From assembly GCA_037127915.1 (NCBI GenBank), contig JBAXXL010000004.1:62001-126000 (forward strand): 64,000 nucleotides of DNA. The letters run 5' to 3'. Origin of the DNA: JBAXXL01 sp037127915 (GTDB lineage: Bacteria; Bacteroidota; Ignavibacteria; Kapaibacteriales; UBA2268). Below the pieces are notes generated by a model, which searched no databases, was not told where the DNA came from, and saw only the letters and a list, made by a program, of their open reading frames with translations. How positions within the stretch are numbered: the first letter of the stretch is position 1; each line of letters opens with the position of its first letter. This document shows, one piece after another, positions 15,659 to 24,767 of this stretch. A program made the translations under genes and the position numbers.

Positions 15659-18600
15659 TTAATCCTTAATACATCGAACCGAATTACCATCTTTTTTATT
15701 AGCTCCACCACTGCTAGCTACTCCATTTTGATTATAGTTTAAACTTCTTGCATTTCCATTTGTAGCATTGAGTTCAGTAGCTGACCACCAGGAACCGAAA
15801 TAACCAATTAGGTCAAATTTACCATCATAAATACGGTAACCGCCTGGTAGTCCTGTAAAACCACTTGTATTTGTTGCTCCAGTATTTGGACTTTTCCAAT
15901 GTGAATTGCCACTTTCTTTCATTTTCCCTCCAGCAGCATTATCACCACCTAAGAAATTAGATAAATTATTAAATTCTGAATTTGTAGGTATATGCCAGCC
16001 CATTGGGGCCAAACCACGTGGATCGATTACTGCATACCAATTATAAAGTTTTCCATAAGTTGTAGCATTATTTGGATCGTTATTATAATAACACCACGCA
16101 CCCGTTGTTAAATTTGCCCACGCTGTGGGATCTGTTACTTGCGGTATTGGGTCGCCATTGCGGTAAGTTGAAACATCAAGATTTTTCTTCATCCATTCCT
16201 GTGCACCAATTACTACTGATTCGTAGTTTGGTATTATTGAGGAATTCTCATTATATAATGCACTAATTTCTGAATCAGATAATGCATTATTATAAATACG
16301 AATATCATCCATTAATCCATTATACCAAACTCCTGCACTAGGATTAGCAGCATATCCAAAATATAGACTACCAGAATTGTTTGTTTGAGAACCTTGATAA
16401 TTATTTAAAATATATTTTTTATTGTCAATGTATAATGATGAATTATTGCCATCCCAGACCCAAGCAATATGATACCATTTTTTAGAATTCAAAGTAGCTA
16501 GCTTTGGTTTAGAAACATTATTCGTAGTGTTTATTACTAAATTCCACCCATCGGTTTTATGTGTGGCAATACCATAAATAGGTGATTTAATCTTGTCACC
16601 TTTAAAAAGGAAAGGTGCCCATTCACCACCCCACCAATTATTAATATTTACCCAGAACGACATTGTGAAAGCTGATGTTAATTGTAGTGAACTTGAATTT
16701 TTTATTTCAATGTTATTCGTTACCCCATTAAAACTATATGCCTTATTATCCTGTCCAAACCGGTCTTTCACTAATGATGCTCCGTTAACTATCCCATTTT
16801 GCCCATTTCCACTTTCATCGTTTGCATTGCCATTAAAAGGATAATAAGCTACTAGCCCTTGTGTAGGGATTTGGTTGTTAGTAACCGTGAAATCTTTTGT
16901 AATTGTTGTTTGATTAAAGTTTCCATCACCAGCAGCAATATAAAATCTTAAAACGGTTCCAACGGGATATTTTGAGGTATTTACTAAGATTTCTCTTGTA
17001 ATATCCTTTTGAGCATTTGATAAAGTTTCTTTAGCAATAGTTTCGTTCTTTTTTGTTGTCTGATTCTCAACAGAGATTTTCCAAAATTGAATAGAGCTAT
17101 CATCTGTTAAATGAATTTTCGCTGTAACATTACTTCCTTGAGGAATTGTTGTTTCTGTTGGTGCAGTTAATTCAACTGTTGGTTTTGTAATATCATTTGG
17201 ACTATTAGTTACTTCAATATTAATTGTTTCATCAGTACGGTTTCCATATTCATCATAAACAGTCAATCGTAATTTATGATAGCCTAAAATCTTATTTGCC
17301 ATCCAATTAAATTGTATATCTTTAGTTTTAATATTCTGGTCTAATAAATCCTCTGTCTGGTATGGTTTAGTATTATTATCGTTATCAACATATAAATGAG
17401 CTTTACTCAATTTTAGGTTATCAGATAAAGTTGTTGATATATTTACGTAATTTAAAGGTGCAACCTTGTTATTATTTGGAACAATGGAATTGATTTTTAT
17501 TATGGGTTTTTCTAAATCTTTTGTTACGTCTGGTAAAACAAAGAAGGTAGAATACTCATTAATCCACCAGAGATCAAAGTAAATACCTAAGAAATCCAAT
17601 GAATTACACAATGCAGTTGAAAATGCAACAATTCTATTTATTACTTCTTCTGAAATTGAAATACTAAATACTTTTGCAATTACTTCTATTAACTCTTTAT
17701 CGGTAGTGATTAATTTAGCTGTTTCTAAGCAAGCACCTGGTATATCATTTTTTGCTAATTTCTCCTGAATTTCAGATTTTGCAAGTATTCTATTTGAATT
17801 AGTATAAATAAAATCTATAATTTCCTGGTACAATTCCATATTTTTTGGGTCTAACTTACCAAAATATCCTGATATTATACAATCAATAGCGGGCATAGCC
17901 ATAGATGCAACCGTTCTAAAGTAAGGGTCTAAATAAAAATTATCATTATGATCATATCCAATGATGTTATATCCAAATGCAGGTCCACATGCCTCTATTG
18001 TAAATCCATTACTTATTTTAATATTAAGTATTTTAGGATTTTCAAATTGTTCATCTAATAAGGATCCTAATAATGAGGAATTGGCTTTTAATGGTCCTAC
18101 TTGGAAAACTTCCCCAGGCAATGCATTAGTTCTTATATTAATATGTCTTTTCCTATTGTTAGTTATTTTCACTTGAACAAAACCATCCTGATTACTATTA
18201 GCTTCGACTTTTATACCTGATTCTTCAATTGGCAATACTTTTAAGTCATTTAACAGTACGTCAAAATTCTTATTAATTTTATTTATTTTTCTCAATATTT
18301 CAGGTTTTTTTCCTGTAATAAATTCATAAACTTTGCTTACTGCCATTTCTAAAACTGGTTTTAGTGTATCGTCCATTGTATTAGTATATGATAGTCCTTC
18401 ATTTTGAAATTGTTCAATTCTATTTGCAATCCATGATGTTTCACCTAAATTATTAATAAAGTCAACAACATTATCTTTCATACTATCTAAAGATACACCT
18501 GCCATCATAGTGTTTAAGAAAATTATTACAGATGCAGTAGATTTGGAGTTAATATTACAGACTAAATCGGTTGTTTTAATTATGGAAGCACCAATAGCAC

Positions 18601-19108
18601 TATCTTGTTGATTTTTAAGAAAAATAATTTGAGGTAAATTGTTATTTGGTATTCTGATAATGAAATCTCCATCAATCCCGATTTTACGATTAAAGTCATT
18701 GAAACTACTGACGATAAGTTGGTCTCGGTTTATTATTAAATCCGTAACCCAGCCATTAATAATCCTTGCATCTGAGGCGTAAAAAACAACGCTATCAATG
18801 TCCATAAGTTTTAAATTGCTTATTTCAAGAGAGGAATAAACTCTTAAGATGCCTGGTTCGCCGAATAAATCGACGATGATAATACTATCAATGTCAGATA
18901 TATAGAATTTTGATTGTAAAGAATCCTTTGTAAAGATTCTCATTAATCCGGCATTCTGACCTTTTATAAAACCGATATTTCCAATATTAGCAATCTTATA
19001 TTCTTTCGCTTGGCTTCCATCATTAAGATAGAATTTTACTATCGGGTCTATTGCATAAAGTGATAATGCACAGAAGAATACCGATAAAAGAAGTAAAGTT
19101 TTTTTCAT
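15659..19108 (-). CDS. Large secreted LamG- and FISUMP-domain protein
   Basis: This 1149-residue protein has a signal peptide (MKKTLLLLSVFF...LYA). Its N-terminal beta segment resembles the one in the upstream gene (K-x-Y-K-I-A-N-I-G-N-I-G-F). A long unassigned central region comes next, with Ig-like cell-wall or adhesion modules around 530-745. A LamG/concanavalin-like fold runs from about 752 (Y-Y-P-F-N-G-N-A-N-D-E-S-G-N-G) to 950. The Fibrobacter-succinogenes-major-paralogous (FISUMP) domain fills about 966-1149 (W-M-K-K-N-L-D-V-S-T-Y; G-K-L-Y-N-W-Y-A-V; G-W-H-I-P-T; S-V-R-C-I-K-D). An AGGTG ribosome site precedes the ATG. No T9SS sorting domain is present. Adhesion or polysaccharide contact at the surface is inferred from LamG. 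Confidence 0.85.
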   Translation of the reverse strand: MKKTLLLLSVFFCALSLYAIDPIVKFYLNDGSQAKEYKIANIGNIGFIKGQNAGLMRIFTKDSLQSKFYISDIDSIIIVDLFGEPGILRVYSSLEISNLKLMDIDSVVFYASDARIINGWVTDLIINRDQLIVSSFNDFNRKIGIDGDFIIRIPNNNLPQIIFLKNQQDSAIGASIIKTTDLVCNINSKSTASVIIFLNTMMAGVSLDSMKDNVVDFINNLGETSWIANRIEQFQNEGLSYTNTMDDTLKPVLEMAVSKVYEFITGKKPEILRKINKINKNFDVLLNDLKVLPIEESGIKVEANSNQDGFVQVKITNNRKRHINIRTNALPGEVFQVGPLKANSSLLGSLLDEQFENPKILNIKISNGFTIEACGPAFGYNIIGYDHNDNFYLDPYFRTVASMAMPAIDCIISGYFGKLDPKNMELYQEIIDFIYTNSNRILAKSEIQEKLAKNDIPGACLETAKLITTDKELIEVIAKVFSISISEEVINRIVAFSTALCNSLDFLGIYFDLWWINEYSTFFVLPDVTKDLEKPIIKINSIVPNNNKVAPLNYVNISTTLSDNLKLSKAHLYVDNDNNTKPYQTEDLLDQNIKTKDIQFNWMANKILGYHKLRLTVYDEYGNRTDETINIEVTNSPNDITKPTVELTAPTETTIPQGSNVTAKIHLTDDSSIQFWKISVENQTTKKNETIAKETLSNAQKDITREILVNTSKYPVGTVLRFYIAAGDGNFNQTTITKDFTVTNNQIPTQGLVAYYPFNGNANDESGNGQNGIVNGASLVKDRFGQDNKAYSFNGVTNNIEIKNSSSLQLTSAFTMSFWVNINNWWGGEWAPFLFKGDKIKSPIYGIATHKTDGWNLVINTTNNVSKPKLATLNSKKWYHIAWVWDGNNSSLYIDNKKYILNNYQGSQTNNSGSLYFGYAANPSAGVWYNGLMDDIRIYNNALSDSEISALYNENSSIIPNYESVVIGAQEWMKKNLDVSTYRNGDPIPQVTDPTAWANLTTGAWCYYNNDPNNATTYGKLYNWYAVIDPRGLAPMGWHIPTNSEFNNLSNFLGGDNAAGGKMKESGNSHWKSPNTGATNTSGFTGLPGGYRIYDGKFDLIGYFGSWWSATELNATNGNARSLNYNQNGVASSGGANKKDGNSVRCIKD

Positions 19109-19119
19109 AACGCACCTGT

Positions 19120-19578
19120 CTATTTAACCAAAATCATTTTTTTGGATTGAACTTCGCTATTAAATCGTACTTCGTAGTAGTAAACTCCGCTCTCAACCCG
19201 GTTGTTATTCTTGTCGAAGCAGTTCCAAGGCAGTGTGTTTTTACCAATTTGGCAGTTGTTACATTCTAACTTTTGAATTTGTTTTCCGCTGTTATCATAA
19301 ATAATAACCGTTACATCTCCGATAGAAGCAATTTCAAACTCAATATTAGTTTGCTCTTGGAATGGATTTGGGTAATTACCGGCGACAGACAAACCGCTAT
19401 CATTTTTAGTAGATTCGTTTACGGATGTAACATTTTCAAATTTAATTGTGCGGATTTTAGAAACGGCAATTTTGTCTATTTGGTTATTCTTCAGTTTAAT
19501 AACCAATGTGTCTGTTTGCGCATCTAAACAGTAACTATATGCAAATAGCACTATAATTGCGGTTAATAGAAATTTCAT
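19120..19578 (-). CDS. Short secreted protein with T9SS sorting domain
   Basis: Start chosen at 19578 (not 19620) because GAGG lies seven bases upstream and a signal peptide follows directly (M-K-F-L-L-T-A...LDAQ). The 152-residue precursor holds a small N-terminal beta motif (K-I-A-V-S-K-I-R-T-I-K-F) and then almost only a T9SS type A sorting domain (Y-P-N-P-F-Q-E-Q-T ... G-V-Y-Y-Y-E-V ... K-K-M-I-L-V-K). Cargo between signal and sorting domain is only about 35 residues, unusually short. It is 11 bases upstream of the LamG/FISUMP gene and shares its N-terminal motif, so the two form an operon. A TATTTTTG element lies 26 bases before the start. Confidence 0.85.
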   Translation of the reverse strand: MKFLLTAIIVLFAYSYCLDAQTDTLVIKLKNNQIDKIAVSKIRTIKFENVTSVNESTKNDSGLSVAGNYPNPFQEQTNIEFEIASIGDVTVIIYDNSGKQIQKLECNNCQIGKNTLPWNCFDKNNNRVESGVYYYEVRFNSEVQSKKMILVK

Positions 19579-19603
19579 CTCAGCCTCTTCGAATAAATAA
19601 AAA

Positions 19604-19611
19604 CAAAAATA
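19604..19611 (-). promoter_or_regulatory. Putative -7 element of the 19578-15659 operon
   Basis: TATTTTTG on the minus strand, 26 bases before the start codon, fits TAnnTTTG. Confidence 0.5.
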
Positions 19612-19620
19612 CTTTTTCAT

Positions 19621-20033
19621 TTTGGCTATTGTAACTTATAATTCATTCAGAATTATAAGTTTAAATGTATTTTAATAAGTCACTATGTTGACAGGCTCTA
19701 ATTATTCTTATTATGTATTTATAATTAACGACTTATGCCCATCAGAAATTAATTTAAAAAAAATGTTTTAACTTTTTACATTTTTATGGTGAAAAATTAA
19801 CAATTAATTTTCATTTGTGCAAATATTTTTCCTAAAAAATGAAAATATTTCATAATTTAGGTGAAAATTTGAATTTTTTCGAAAAATATAGTGTGTATTG
19901 TTGAGGTCAAAACCAAAATACAATTGAAATATCCACAAACCGTCTTACTTGCTATGTTAAATAATCCCTTGGCCGGATGTACAAATATCTACTTTTTTTT
20001 AAATGATTCTATAATTAATAGAGAGAACAAGTA
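19621..20033. other. Intergenic region between divergent operons
   Basis: About 410 AT-rich bases lie between the T9SS/FISUMP operon and porX. There is one TATCCACA-like sequence near 19930, one mismatch from a DnaA box. There are no repeats or small ORFs I can support. A porX promoter must lie here but cannot be placed. Confidence 0.4.
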
Positions 20034-21611
20034 ATGGAAAATTACCAGGCAAAAATCCTTTGGATAGACGACGAAATAGACCTGCTGAAACCTTATATTA
20101 TATTATTAAAACAACGTGGATATTTTATAGAAACGGCAACCAATGGGGAAGACGCCATCGAATTGGCAAAAGCCCAGCACTTCAATTTGATTTTTTTGGA
20201 TGAGACAATGGTCGGTATGACCGGTTTGGAAACATTACCGATTCTGAAACAGATAGACCCATCCACACCAATAGTAATGGTAACAAAAAATGAAGCCGAA
20301 GCTGTAATGGAAAGCGCAATCGGCAGTAAAATTGATGATTATTTAACAAAACCAGTCAACCCTGCGCAAATTATTATGGCTTGCAAGAAATTCCTCGATA
20401 AAGGGCGGATCTCGGAAGCAAAATTCACTCAAGATTATTTCGCCGGATTCAACGAAATCTCCCGCTCTTTGAACGAGAGAATGGATTGGGACGAATGGGT
20501 TGAATTATATAAAAAACTTACCGATTGGTCAATCGAACTTGACCGTTTATCCGAAAGCGGATTAAAACAAACTTTATTCGACCAATGGCGCGAAGCTAAC
20601 GCAGTCTTTTCGAAATATGTAGAGCGCGATTACAAAAGCTGGTTAGTAAATAATCTTGATGAAGCTGACCCCGTTCTATCGCCGCACGTCTTAGATAAAT
20701 ATGTTTTACCTCTTTTGAAAGCTAACGAGAAAGTATTTTTAATCGTTGTAGATTGTATGCGCTTAGACCAATGGAAAGTAATGGCGGAAGAATTGTCGCA
20801 TTTTTATTCGATTGATACAAATCACTATTGCTCAATTTTGCCGACTTCAACGCAATACGCAAGAAATTCACTATTCTCCGGTTTATATCCAGCTGATATC
20901 AAGAAACATTATCCGCAATGGTGGGTAGCAGAAACCAACACCGAAGAAGCGAAATTGAATGCTTACGAATGCGAAATGCTTACCGCTTGGACAGAAAGAA
21001 GAAGATTGAAACTGAAAAACGCACCGCAATATGTGAAAATATATGACACTGATTTCGGCGCAAAAATCGAACGTGAAATTGACAATTATTCAGGTAATCA
21101 ATTAACAGCAATGGTTATAAACGCGGTTGATATGATAGCTCATTCAAGAAGCGATCACGCGGTATTGAAAGAAATAGCTCCTGATGAATCGGCATACCGT
21201 TCGCTAACAAAATCTTGGTTCCATCATTCGAGTTTGTTTGGAATATTGAAGCAATTAAGCAAAAGAAAAGATTTGAAAGTAGTTATCACAACCGACCACG
21301 GTTCAATTCGTTGTATGCGCGGCGTGAAAGTACTTGGCGATAGAGATACATCAACGAATTTGCGCTATAAATTCGGCAAGAATGTGAAAGCCGAGAGTAG
21401 ATATGCTATCCAATTGGCTAATCCGGAAGAATTCAGATTGCCTTCACACGGTATAACAGTCAATAACATTATCGCAAAAGAAGATTACTATTTTGTATAT
21501 CCGACCGATTATCATCATTTTTTAAATAAGTACCGCGATAGTTTCCAACACGGAGGTATTTCGATGGACGAAATGATTATTCCTGTTGCTGTACTTAATC
21601 CGCACAAATAA
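20034..21611 (+). CDS. porX: PorX-type response regulator with PglZ phosphodiesterase domain
   Basis: PorX controls type IX secretion with the kinase PorY. Residues 1-122 are a CheY-like receiver with acid pocket D12-D13, phospho-acceptor D56 (F-L-D-E-T), T84 and K106. A helical linker follows. From about residue 230 there is a PglZ/alkaline-phosphatase-superfamily domain with I-V-V-D240, the P-T-S-T (270-273) nucleophile region, D366/H370, D421-H422 and H507. This fits the zinc-dependent phosphodiesterase described for PorX. The 525-residue length fits. The window encodes several T9SS cargo proteins, the expected output of this regulator. It is two bases upstream of tsaE. No kinase gene is present nearby. 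Confidence 0.93.
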   Translation: MENYQAKILWIDDEIDLLKPYIILLKQRGYFIETATNGEDAIELAKAQHFNLIFLDETMVGMTGLETLPILKQIDPSTPIVMVTKNEAEAVMESAIGSKIDDYLTKPVNPAQIIMACKKFLDKGRISEAKFTQDYFAGFNEISRSLNERMDWDEWVELYKKLTDWSIELDRLSESGLKQTLFDQWREANAVFSKYVERDYKSWLVNNLDEADPVLSPHVLDKYVLPLLKANEKVFLIVVDCMRLDQWKVMAEELSHFYSIDTNHYCSILPTSTQYARNSLFSGLYPADIKKHYPQWWVAETNTEEAKLNAYECEMLTAWTERRRLKLKNAPQYVKIYDTDFGAKIEREIDNYSGNQLTAMVINAVDMIAHSRSDHAVLKEIAPDESAYRSLTKSWFHHSSLFGILKQLSKRKDLKVVITTDHGSIRCMRGVKVLGDRDTSTNLRYKFGKNVKAESRYAIQLANPEEFRLPSHGITVNNIIAKEDYYFVYPTDYHHFLNKYRDSFQHGGISMDEMIIPVAVLNPHK

Positions 21612-21613
21612 AT

Positions 21614-22060
21614 ATGCAAAAGATAAAAATCACAACTAAATCGAGTGATGATACAGTAGAGTTAGGTTATAAGTTTGCGAAGAACCTCTCCCGCGGGGAT
21701 GTAGTAACATTTACCGGAGTATTGGGTGCTGGGAAGACCGAGTTTATAAAAGGACTTTGCAGGTACTTCAACGCCGAAGAACAGGTATCGTCTCCGACAT
21801 TCACAATCATTAATTACTACAGCGGTTTTGATGAACAATCCGAGCTTGAAATAGCGCATATAGACCTATACCGCATAGAAAAGCCGGAGGAACTTACCCA
21901 AATAGGTTTTGATGACTATATATATAATGTGTCAACTATAAAATTAATCGAGTGGCCTGATAAAGCGCAGGACAGATTAAAGAAAATAGATTATAGTATA
22001 ACAATAGAAATTGATGATGAACTGGTAAGCGAAAGAATAATCGAAATAGAATCGTTTTAA
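21614..22060 (+). CDS. tsaE: tRNA threonylcarbamoyladenosine biosynthesis ATPase TsaE
   Basis: TsaE is the ATPase subunit that recycles the TsaB-TsaD complex making t6A37 in ANN-decoding tRNAs. The 148-residue protein has Walker A GVLGAGKT (35-42), the S-P-T-F block near 60 and the H-I-D-L-Y-R-I signature near residue 83. Length is typical. It starts two bases after the porX stop, so the two are translationally coupled, an arrangement combining secretion control with translation maintenance. tsaB and tsaD are not in the window. Confidence 0.95.
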   Translation: MQKIKITTKSSDDTVELGYKFAKNLSRGDVVTFTGVLGAGKTEFIKGLCRYFNAEEQVSSPTFTIINYYSGFDEQSELEIAHIDLYRIEKPEELTQIGFDDYIYNVSTIKLIEWPDKAQDRLKKIDYSITIEIDDELVSERIIEIESF

Positions 22061-22077
22061 ATTAACCTCAAAAAATG

Positions 22078-22245
22078 CCTTGGAAACGCCGTTTGACTTC
22101 TGTGAAACGGCGTTTTATCTTTGTGAAACGGTGTTATACCTCTTAGAAACGGCGTAACACCTCTGTGAAATGGCGAACGACCTCTGTGAAACGGCGAACG
22201 ACCTCTGTGAAACGGCGAACGACCTCTGTGAAATGGCGGACAGAC
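22078..22245. repeat. 21-bp minisatellite array 1 (eight units)
   Basis: Eight tandem 21-bp units, the core being TCTGTGAAACGGCGAACG. The three most alike are at 22162-22224; the first, at 22078, is the most degenerate. The unit length equals seven codons, so both strands read as heptad peptides in places. The array lacks a credible start codon or ribosome site and + strand stops interrupt it, so I treat it as non-coding. It lies 17 bases after the tsaE stop. Confidence 0.9.
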
Positions 22246-22342
22246 TAAAAAAGACATCTCTTTTGGTTCACTCGCTTTATTTATTGGCAACTACAGTAAA
22301 TCTTTTGCTTAATAAACCCAATTTTTATCTCAATTAACTACT

Positions 22343-22573
22343 TTATTGAGACAAAAACTCATCTTATTGACATTTTTCCTGACTTTATTGACATTTTTCC
22401 TGACTTTATTGACATTTTTCCTGACTTTATTGACTTTTTTCCTCAGTTAGTTGACCTTTTTCCTCAGTTAGTTGACCTTTTTCCTCTGTTGGTTGAGGTA
22501 AAATTTCATCTTTCTAAGGTTTTTCCTCTTCTTTCTGAGGTAAAAACTCATCTTTCTGAAGTTTTTCCTCGTC
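22343..22573. repeat. 21-bp minisatellite array 2 (eleven units)
   Basis: Eleven consecutive 21-bp units, the core being TTGACATTTTTCCTGACT in the first part. Three units (22364-22426) are identical. Later units drift, and some (22490-22510, 22532-22552) read GAGGTAAAA..., roughly the inverse complement of neighbouring units, giving local hairpins. A T5-6 tract recurs every 21 bases, two helical turns, which predicts bent DNA. It shares its period but not its sequence with array 1. Confidence 0.9.
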
Positions 22574-22702
22574 TTTTTTTGTTCGCACTTAGTATTTAGA
22601 TGTTCTATACATCCAAAGTGGGAACATTTGCTCTATCAATTAGGAACTCCACTCTATTTATTTTATATGCCGTTTTTTACAAATATAATTATTGCCAAAA
22701 AA

Positions 22703-22730
22703 GGGATAGACTAATTAAATAATCTATTCC
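22703..22730 (-). terminator. Terminator-like hairpin
   Basis: GGGATAGA / TCTATTCC stem with one wobble pair, 12-base loop, then a T run on the minus strand. It sits directly after the T9SS-tail remnant and resembles the hairpin at 15456-15496. Confidence 0.6.
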
Positions 22731-22756
22731 TAATTTATTATTTCATCATTCATTTT

Positions 22757-22874
22757 TTATTCTATTACTAATTTTTTGACTATTGTTTTGTTGTTTCCTT
22801 CCACACGAACAAAATACATTCCCGCAGTAATATCTTTCGTATTTACTGTATATTGGTATTTGCCTTTCTCAATA
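22757..22874 (-). pseudogene. T9SS sorting-domain remnant
   Basis: Minus-strand translation gives the end of a type A T9SS sorting domain (G-K-Y-Q-Y-T-V ... D-I-T-A-G-M-Y-F-V-R-V-E-G ... V-K-K-L-V-I-E, then stop). A stop codon lies just upstream and there is no start. It is the orphaned C-terminus of a cargo gene, perhaps the one whose N-terminal part survives at 23129-23467. Confidence 0.75.
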
Positions 22875-23128
22875 TACCATTCCTAAGGAATTCTCCCAAC
22901 ATAATCTTCATATTTCCTATTAATATGGCATCACTACGTGATTGAACAGCGTAGCTGTGCTATATCAATAGAAATTGTTATTAGATTGCGTTCTGAGCAA
23001 CGTAGTTGCGGAATACTTCTTCAAGCCTGAAAGGATGGAATTATTATTGAAAATGGAAAATAGACCTGTTACAAAACTCTGAAAGAGTGGAATAAATTTG
23101 TATTATTTGATTTTGTTTTCATTTTACA
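22875..23128. other. Decayed intergenic DNA with repeat remnants
   Basis: No open frame is visible. Short motifs such as 'GCCTGAAAGGATGGAAT' and 'CTCTGAAAGAGTGGAAT', and GTAG-rich palindromic bits, look like remnants of dispersed repeats. This is a pattern judgement only. Confidence 0.4.
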
Positions 23129-23467
23129 TTACTCCACAATAAACTTGTAACTTAATTGCTCAATTATTTTTGCACTATCAATTACATCAAGAGTATCAGA
23201 ATTTTGATTTTTTATATAAGCAAGATATCCGTGATAATATTTCATATTAAGTGCCATATCAAGTTTTTCACCTCGGTTCCCCCAATTCCATCCCAATATG
23301 AATTGCTTTGATGTGTTTATTAAATCAGGAAGATACAAAGAATCATTGCCCGGAATTGCCCAATTTTGCGTTTTGTCGAATAACCTTGGCGGATCAATAA
23401 TATCTTGCGATTATAGAATGATTATACTCATCAAAAATACTGTAGTTATGATAAGTGTATTTTTCAT
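23129..23467 (-). pseudogene. Broken exported-protein gene (nonsense in signal peptide)
   Basis: From an ATG at 23467, five bases after the stop of the upstream T9SS gene, the frame reads a signal peptide (M-K-N-T-L-I-I-T-T-V-F-L-M). It meets TAA at 23411-23413, then continues openly for about 94 more codons (S-Q-D-I-I-D-P-P-R-L-F; F-I-L-G-W-N-W-G-N-R-G; ends Y-K-F-I-V-E). The family is not recognised. The stop sits where the signal cleavage site should be, so the gene is inactive unless the stop is read through. Its position and strand make it the second gene of an operon with 23472-24767. Confidence 0.7.
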
Positions 23468-23471
23468 AACT

Positions 23472-24767
23472 CTATTCCTTCAGGAATTTGTAACTTTTAG
23501 AAAAACTTTTGCTATTTAGTTGTAGTATGTACATTCCTTTTGGTAAACGAGAAGTGTCGTAATTTAATTGATAGGAATTAGTAAAGGTCAAAGTATCAAT
23601 AACTTTACCGATTTCATCTATCACTTGAACATTATATAGTGAGTTGTAATCAACATTCAGGTTCAAAAAGTCATTAGCTGGATTAGGGTAAAGGACTTTC
23701 TCATTTTTTGGGTCATTGACACTTATTGCATTAGAAATATCGTAGAAAGTAAATCTATTTTCTAAAATTATGTCTTGTGCAATCAAAAGATTTTTGCAAA
23801 TTACAAATTTACTGATTTTGTATTCCGATTGAATACGCTTGCATATTAAATCTACAAGATTGACGCGATATAACTTCTTGTCATTTGTGGTAAATAAATA
23901 ATTTCCGATAATATGATTAGAATTTTCAGTAAATATTTTCTTACCATTATATAAAGTTTCGCAAGTTTGTGTTTTTACAAAGTTAGAACTATCATAATAA
24001 AATGTAGAAATATTATCTTTATTGCCCCAATACCAATTTGAAATCAATAAAGTATCGGATGTTGTTGAAAAGCAAATTGATCTTTTGCCATTTAATCTTT
24101 TAATAAGTTGTTCGGTTTCTAAACTAATGATATCTAATCCCATTGTTCCGCTTTCAAAAGGTTTCAAATAATCTACTCTTCTTTCCCAGTTAATCAGAGC
24201 AAATTTTCCATTTGAGCTTATTTTAATATCCATTGCGAAATTGTAATCTGTTTCATAGATTTTGTCAGGCAGATCCAATTTGTAACTCATTTGTTTTTCT
24301 ATATCGTTCGTTAAAGTACTGTAAACTATCAATTCACATTCTTTATACCAATGGATACCTAATTTCTCTGTCAATAAAATCAAATGATTCCCATCCTCTG
24401 AAATATTCCAAAGTATTGTTTTAAATTCAGGAAACGAAAATGCAAAAAGTTCTTGGTTTGTAAATGGGTCGATCTTTTTTATTTCGTTTCCGTTTCTTCT
24501 GAGATAATGATTGGGACTGACCCTTAAATCAACATAAGCATCTTCCGATAATTCCATTTTTTCTGTTGAAATATCATAAATTTTAAATATATAATTATCG
24601 CCAAAATAAAGTTTATTAGCAACTTCATTATACATAAAATAAGTCGGATTATCTTTCACACTACCTAAAATTAGATGCTTAGTCATCTTTAAATCTTGGG
24701 CATTCGTTTTGCCGGCAACAACAATTAATATCGCCAGCACTAAAATTAAAATCATTTTTGTTTTCAT
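23472..24767 (-). CDS. Secreted beta-propeller-like protein with T9SS sorting domain
   Basis: This 431-residue precursor has a signal peptide (M-K-T-K-M-I-L-I...KTNAQ). The body is a run of beta-rich segments with D/N-G-x-x-L/F-turns resembling a WD/YVTN propeller. From about residue 358 there is a type A T9SS sorting domain (Y-P-N-P-A-N-D-F-L-N ... L-P-K-G-M-Y-I-L-Q-L ... Y-K-F-L-K-E). It is therefore a cell-surface or secreted protein. The ligand is unknown. A broken gene follows after five bases on the same strand, and 500 bases of repeat-rich DNA lie upstream. Confidence 0.85.
   Translation of the reverse strand: MKTKMILILVLAILIVVAGKTNAQDLKMTKHLILGSVKDNPTYFMYNEVANKLYFGDNYIFKIYDISTEKMELSEDAYVDLRVSPNHYLRRNGNEIKKIDPFTNQELFAFSFPEFKTILWNISEDGNHLILLTEKLGIHWYKECELIVYSTLTNDIEKQMSYKLDLPDKIYETDYNFAMDIKISSNGKFALINWERRVDYLKPFESGTMGLDIISLETEQLIKRLNGKRSICFSTTSDTLLISNWYWGNKDNISTFYYDSSNFVKTQTCETLYNGKKIFTENSNHIIGNYLFTTNDKKLYRVNLVDLICKRIQSEYKISKFVICKNLLIAQDIILENRFTFYDISNAISVNDPKNEKVLYPNPANDFLNLNVDYNSLYNVQVIDEIGKVIDTLTFTNSYQLNYDTSRLPKGMYILQLNSKSFSKSYKFLKE

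Noticed and set aside
19688..19714. TTGACA...TATTAT promoter before porX
   Set aside because: The spacing (15) is off, and the phylum uses a different consensus, so it is likely chance.
22057..22290. Minus-strand 77-codon open frame of P-F-H-R-G-R-S heptads
   Set aside because: It is the translation of the 21-bp array. It needs a TTG start, has no ribosome site and contains no known domain, so the repeat explains it better.
22078..22573. CRISPR array
   Set aside because: Units are directly abutting with no spacers and no cas genes are present.
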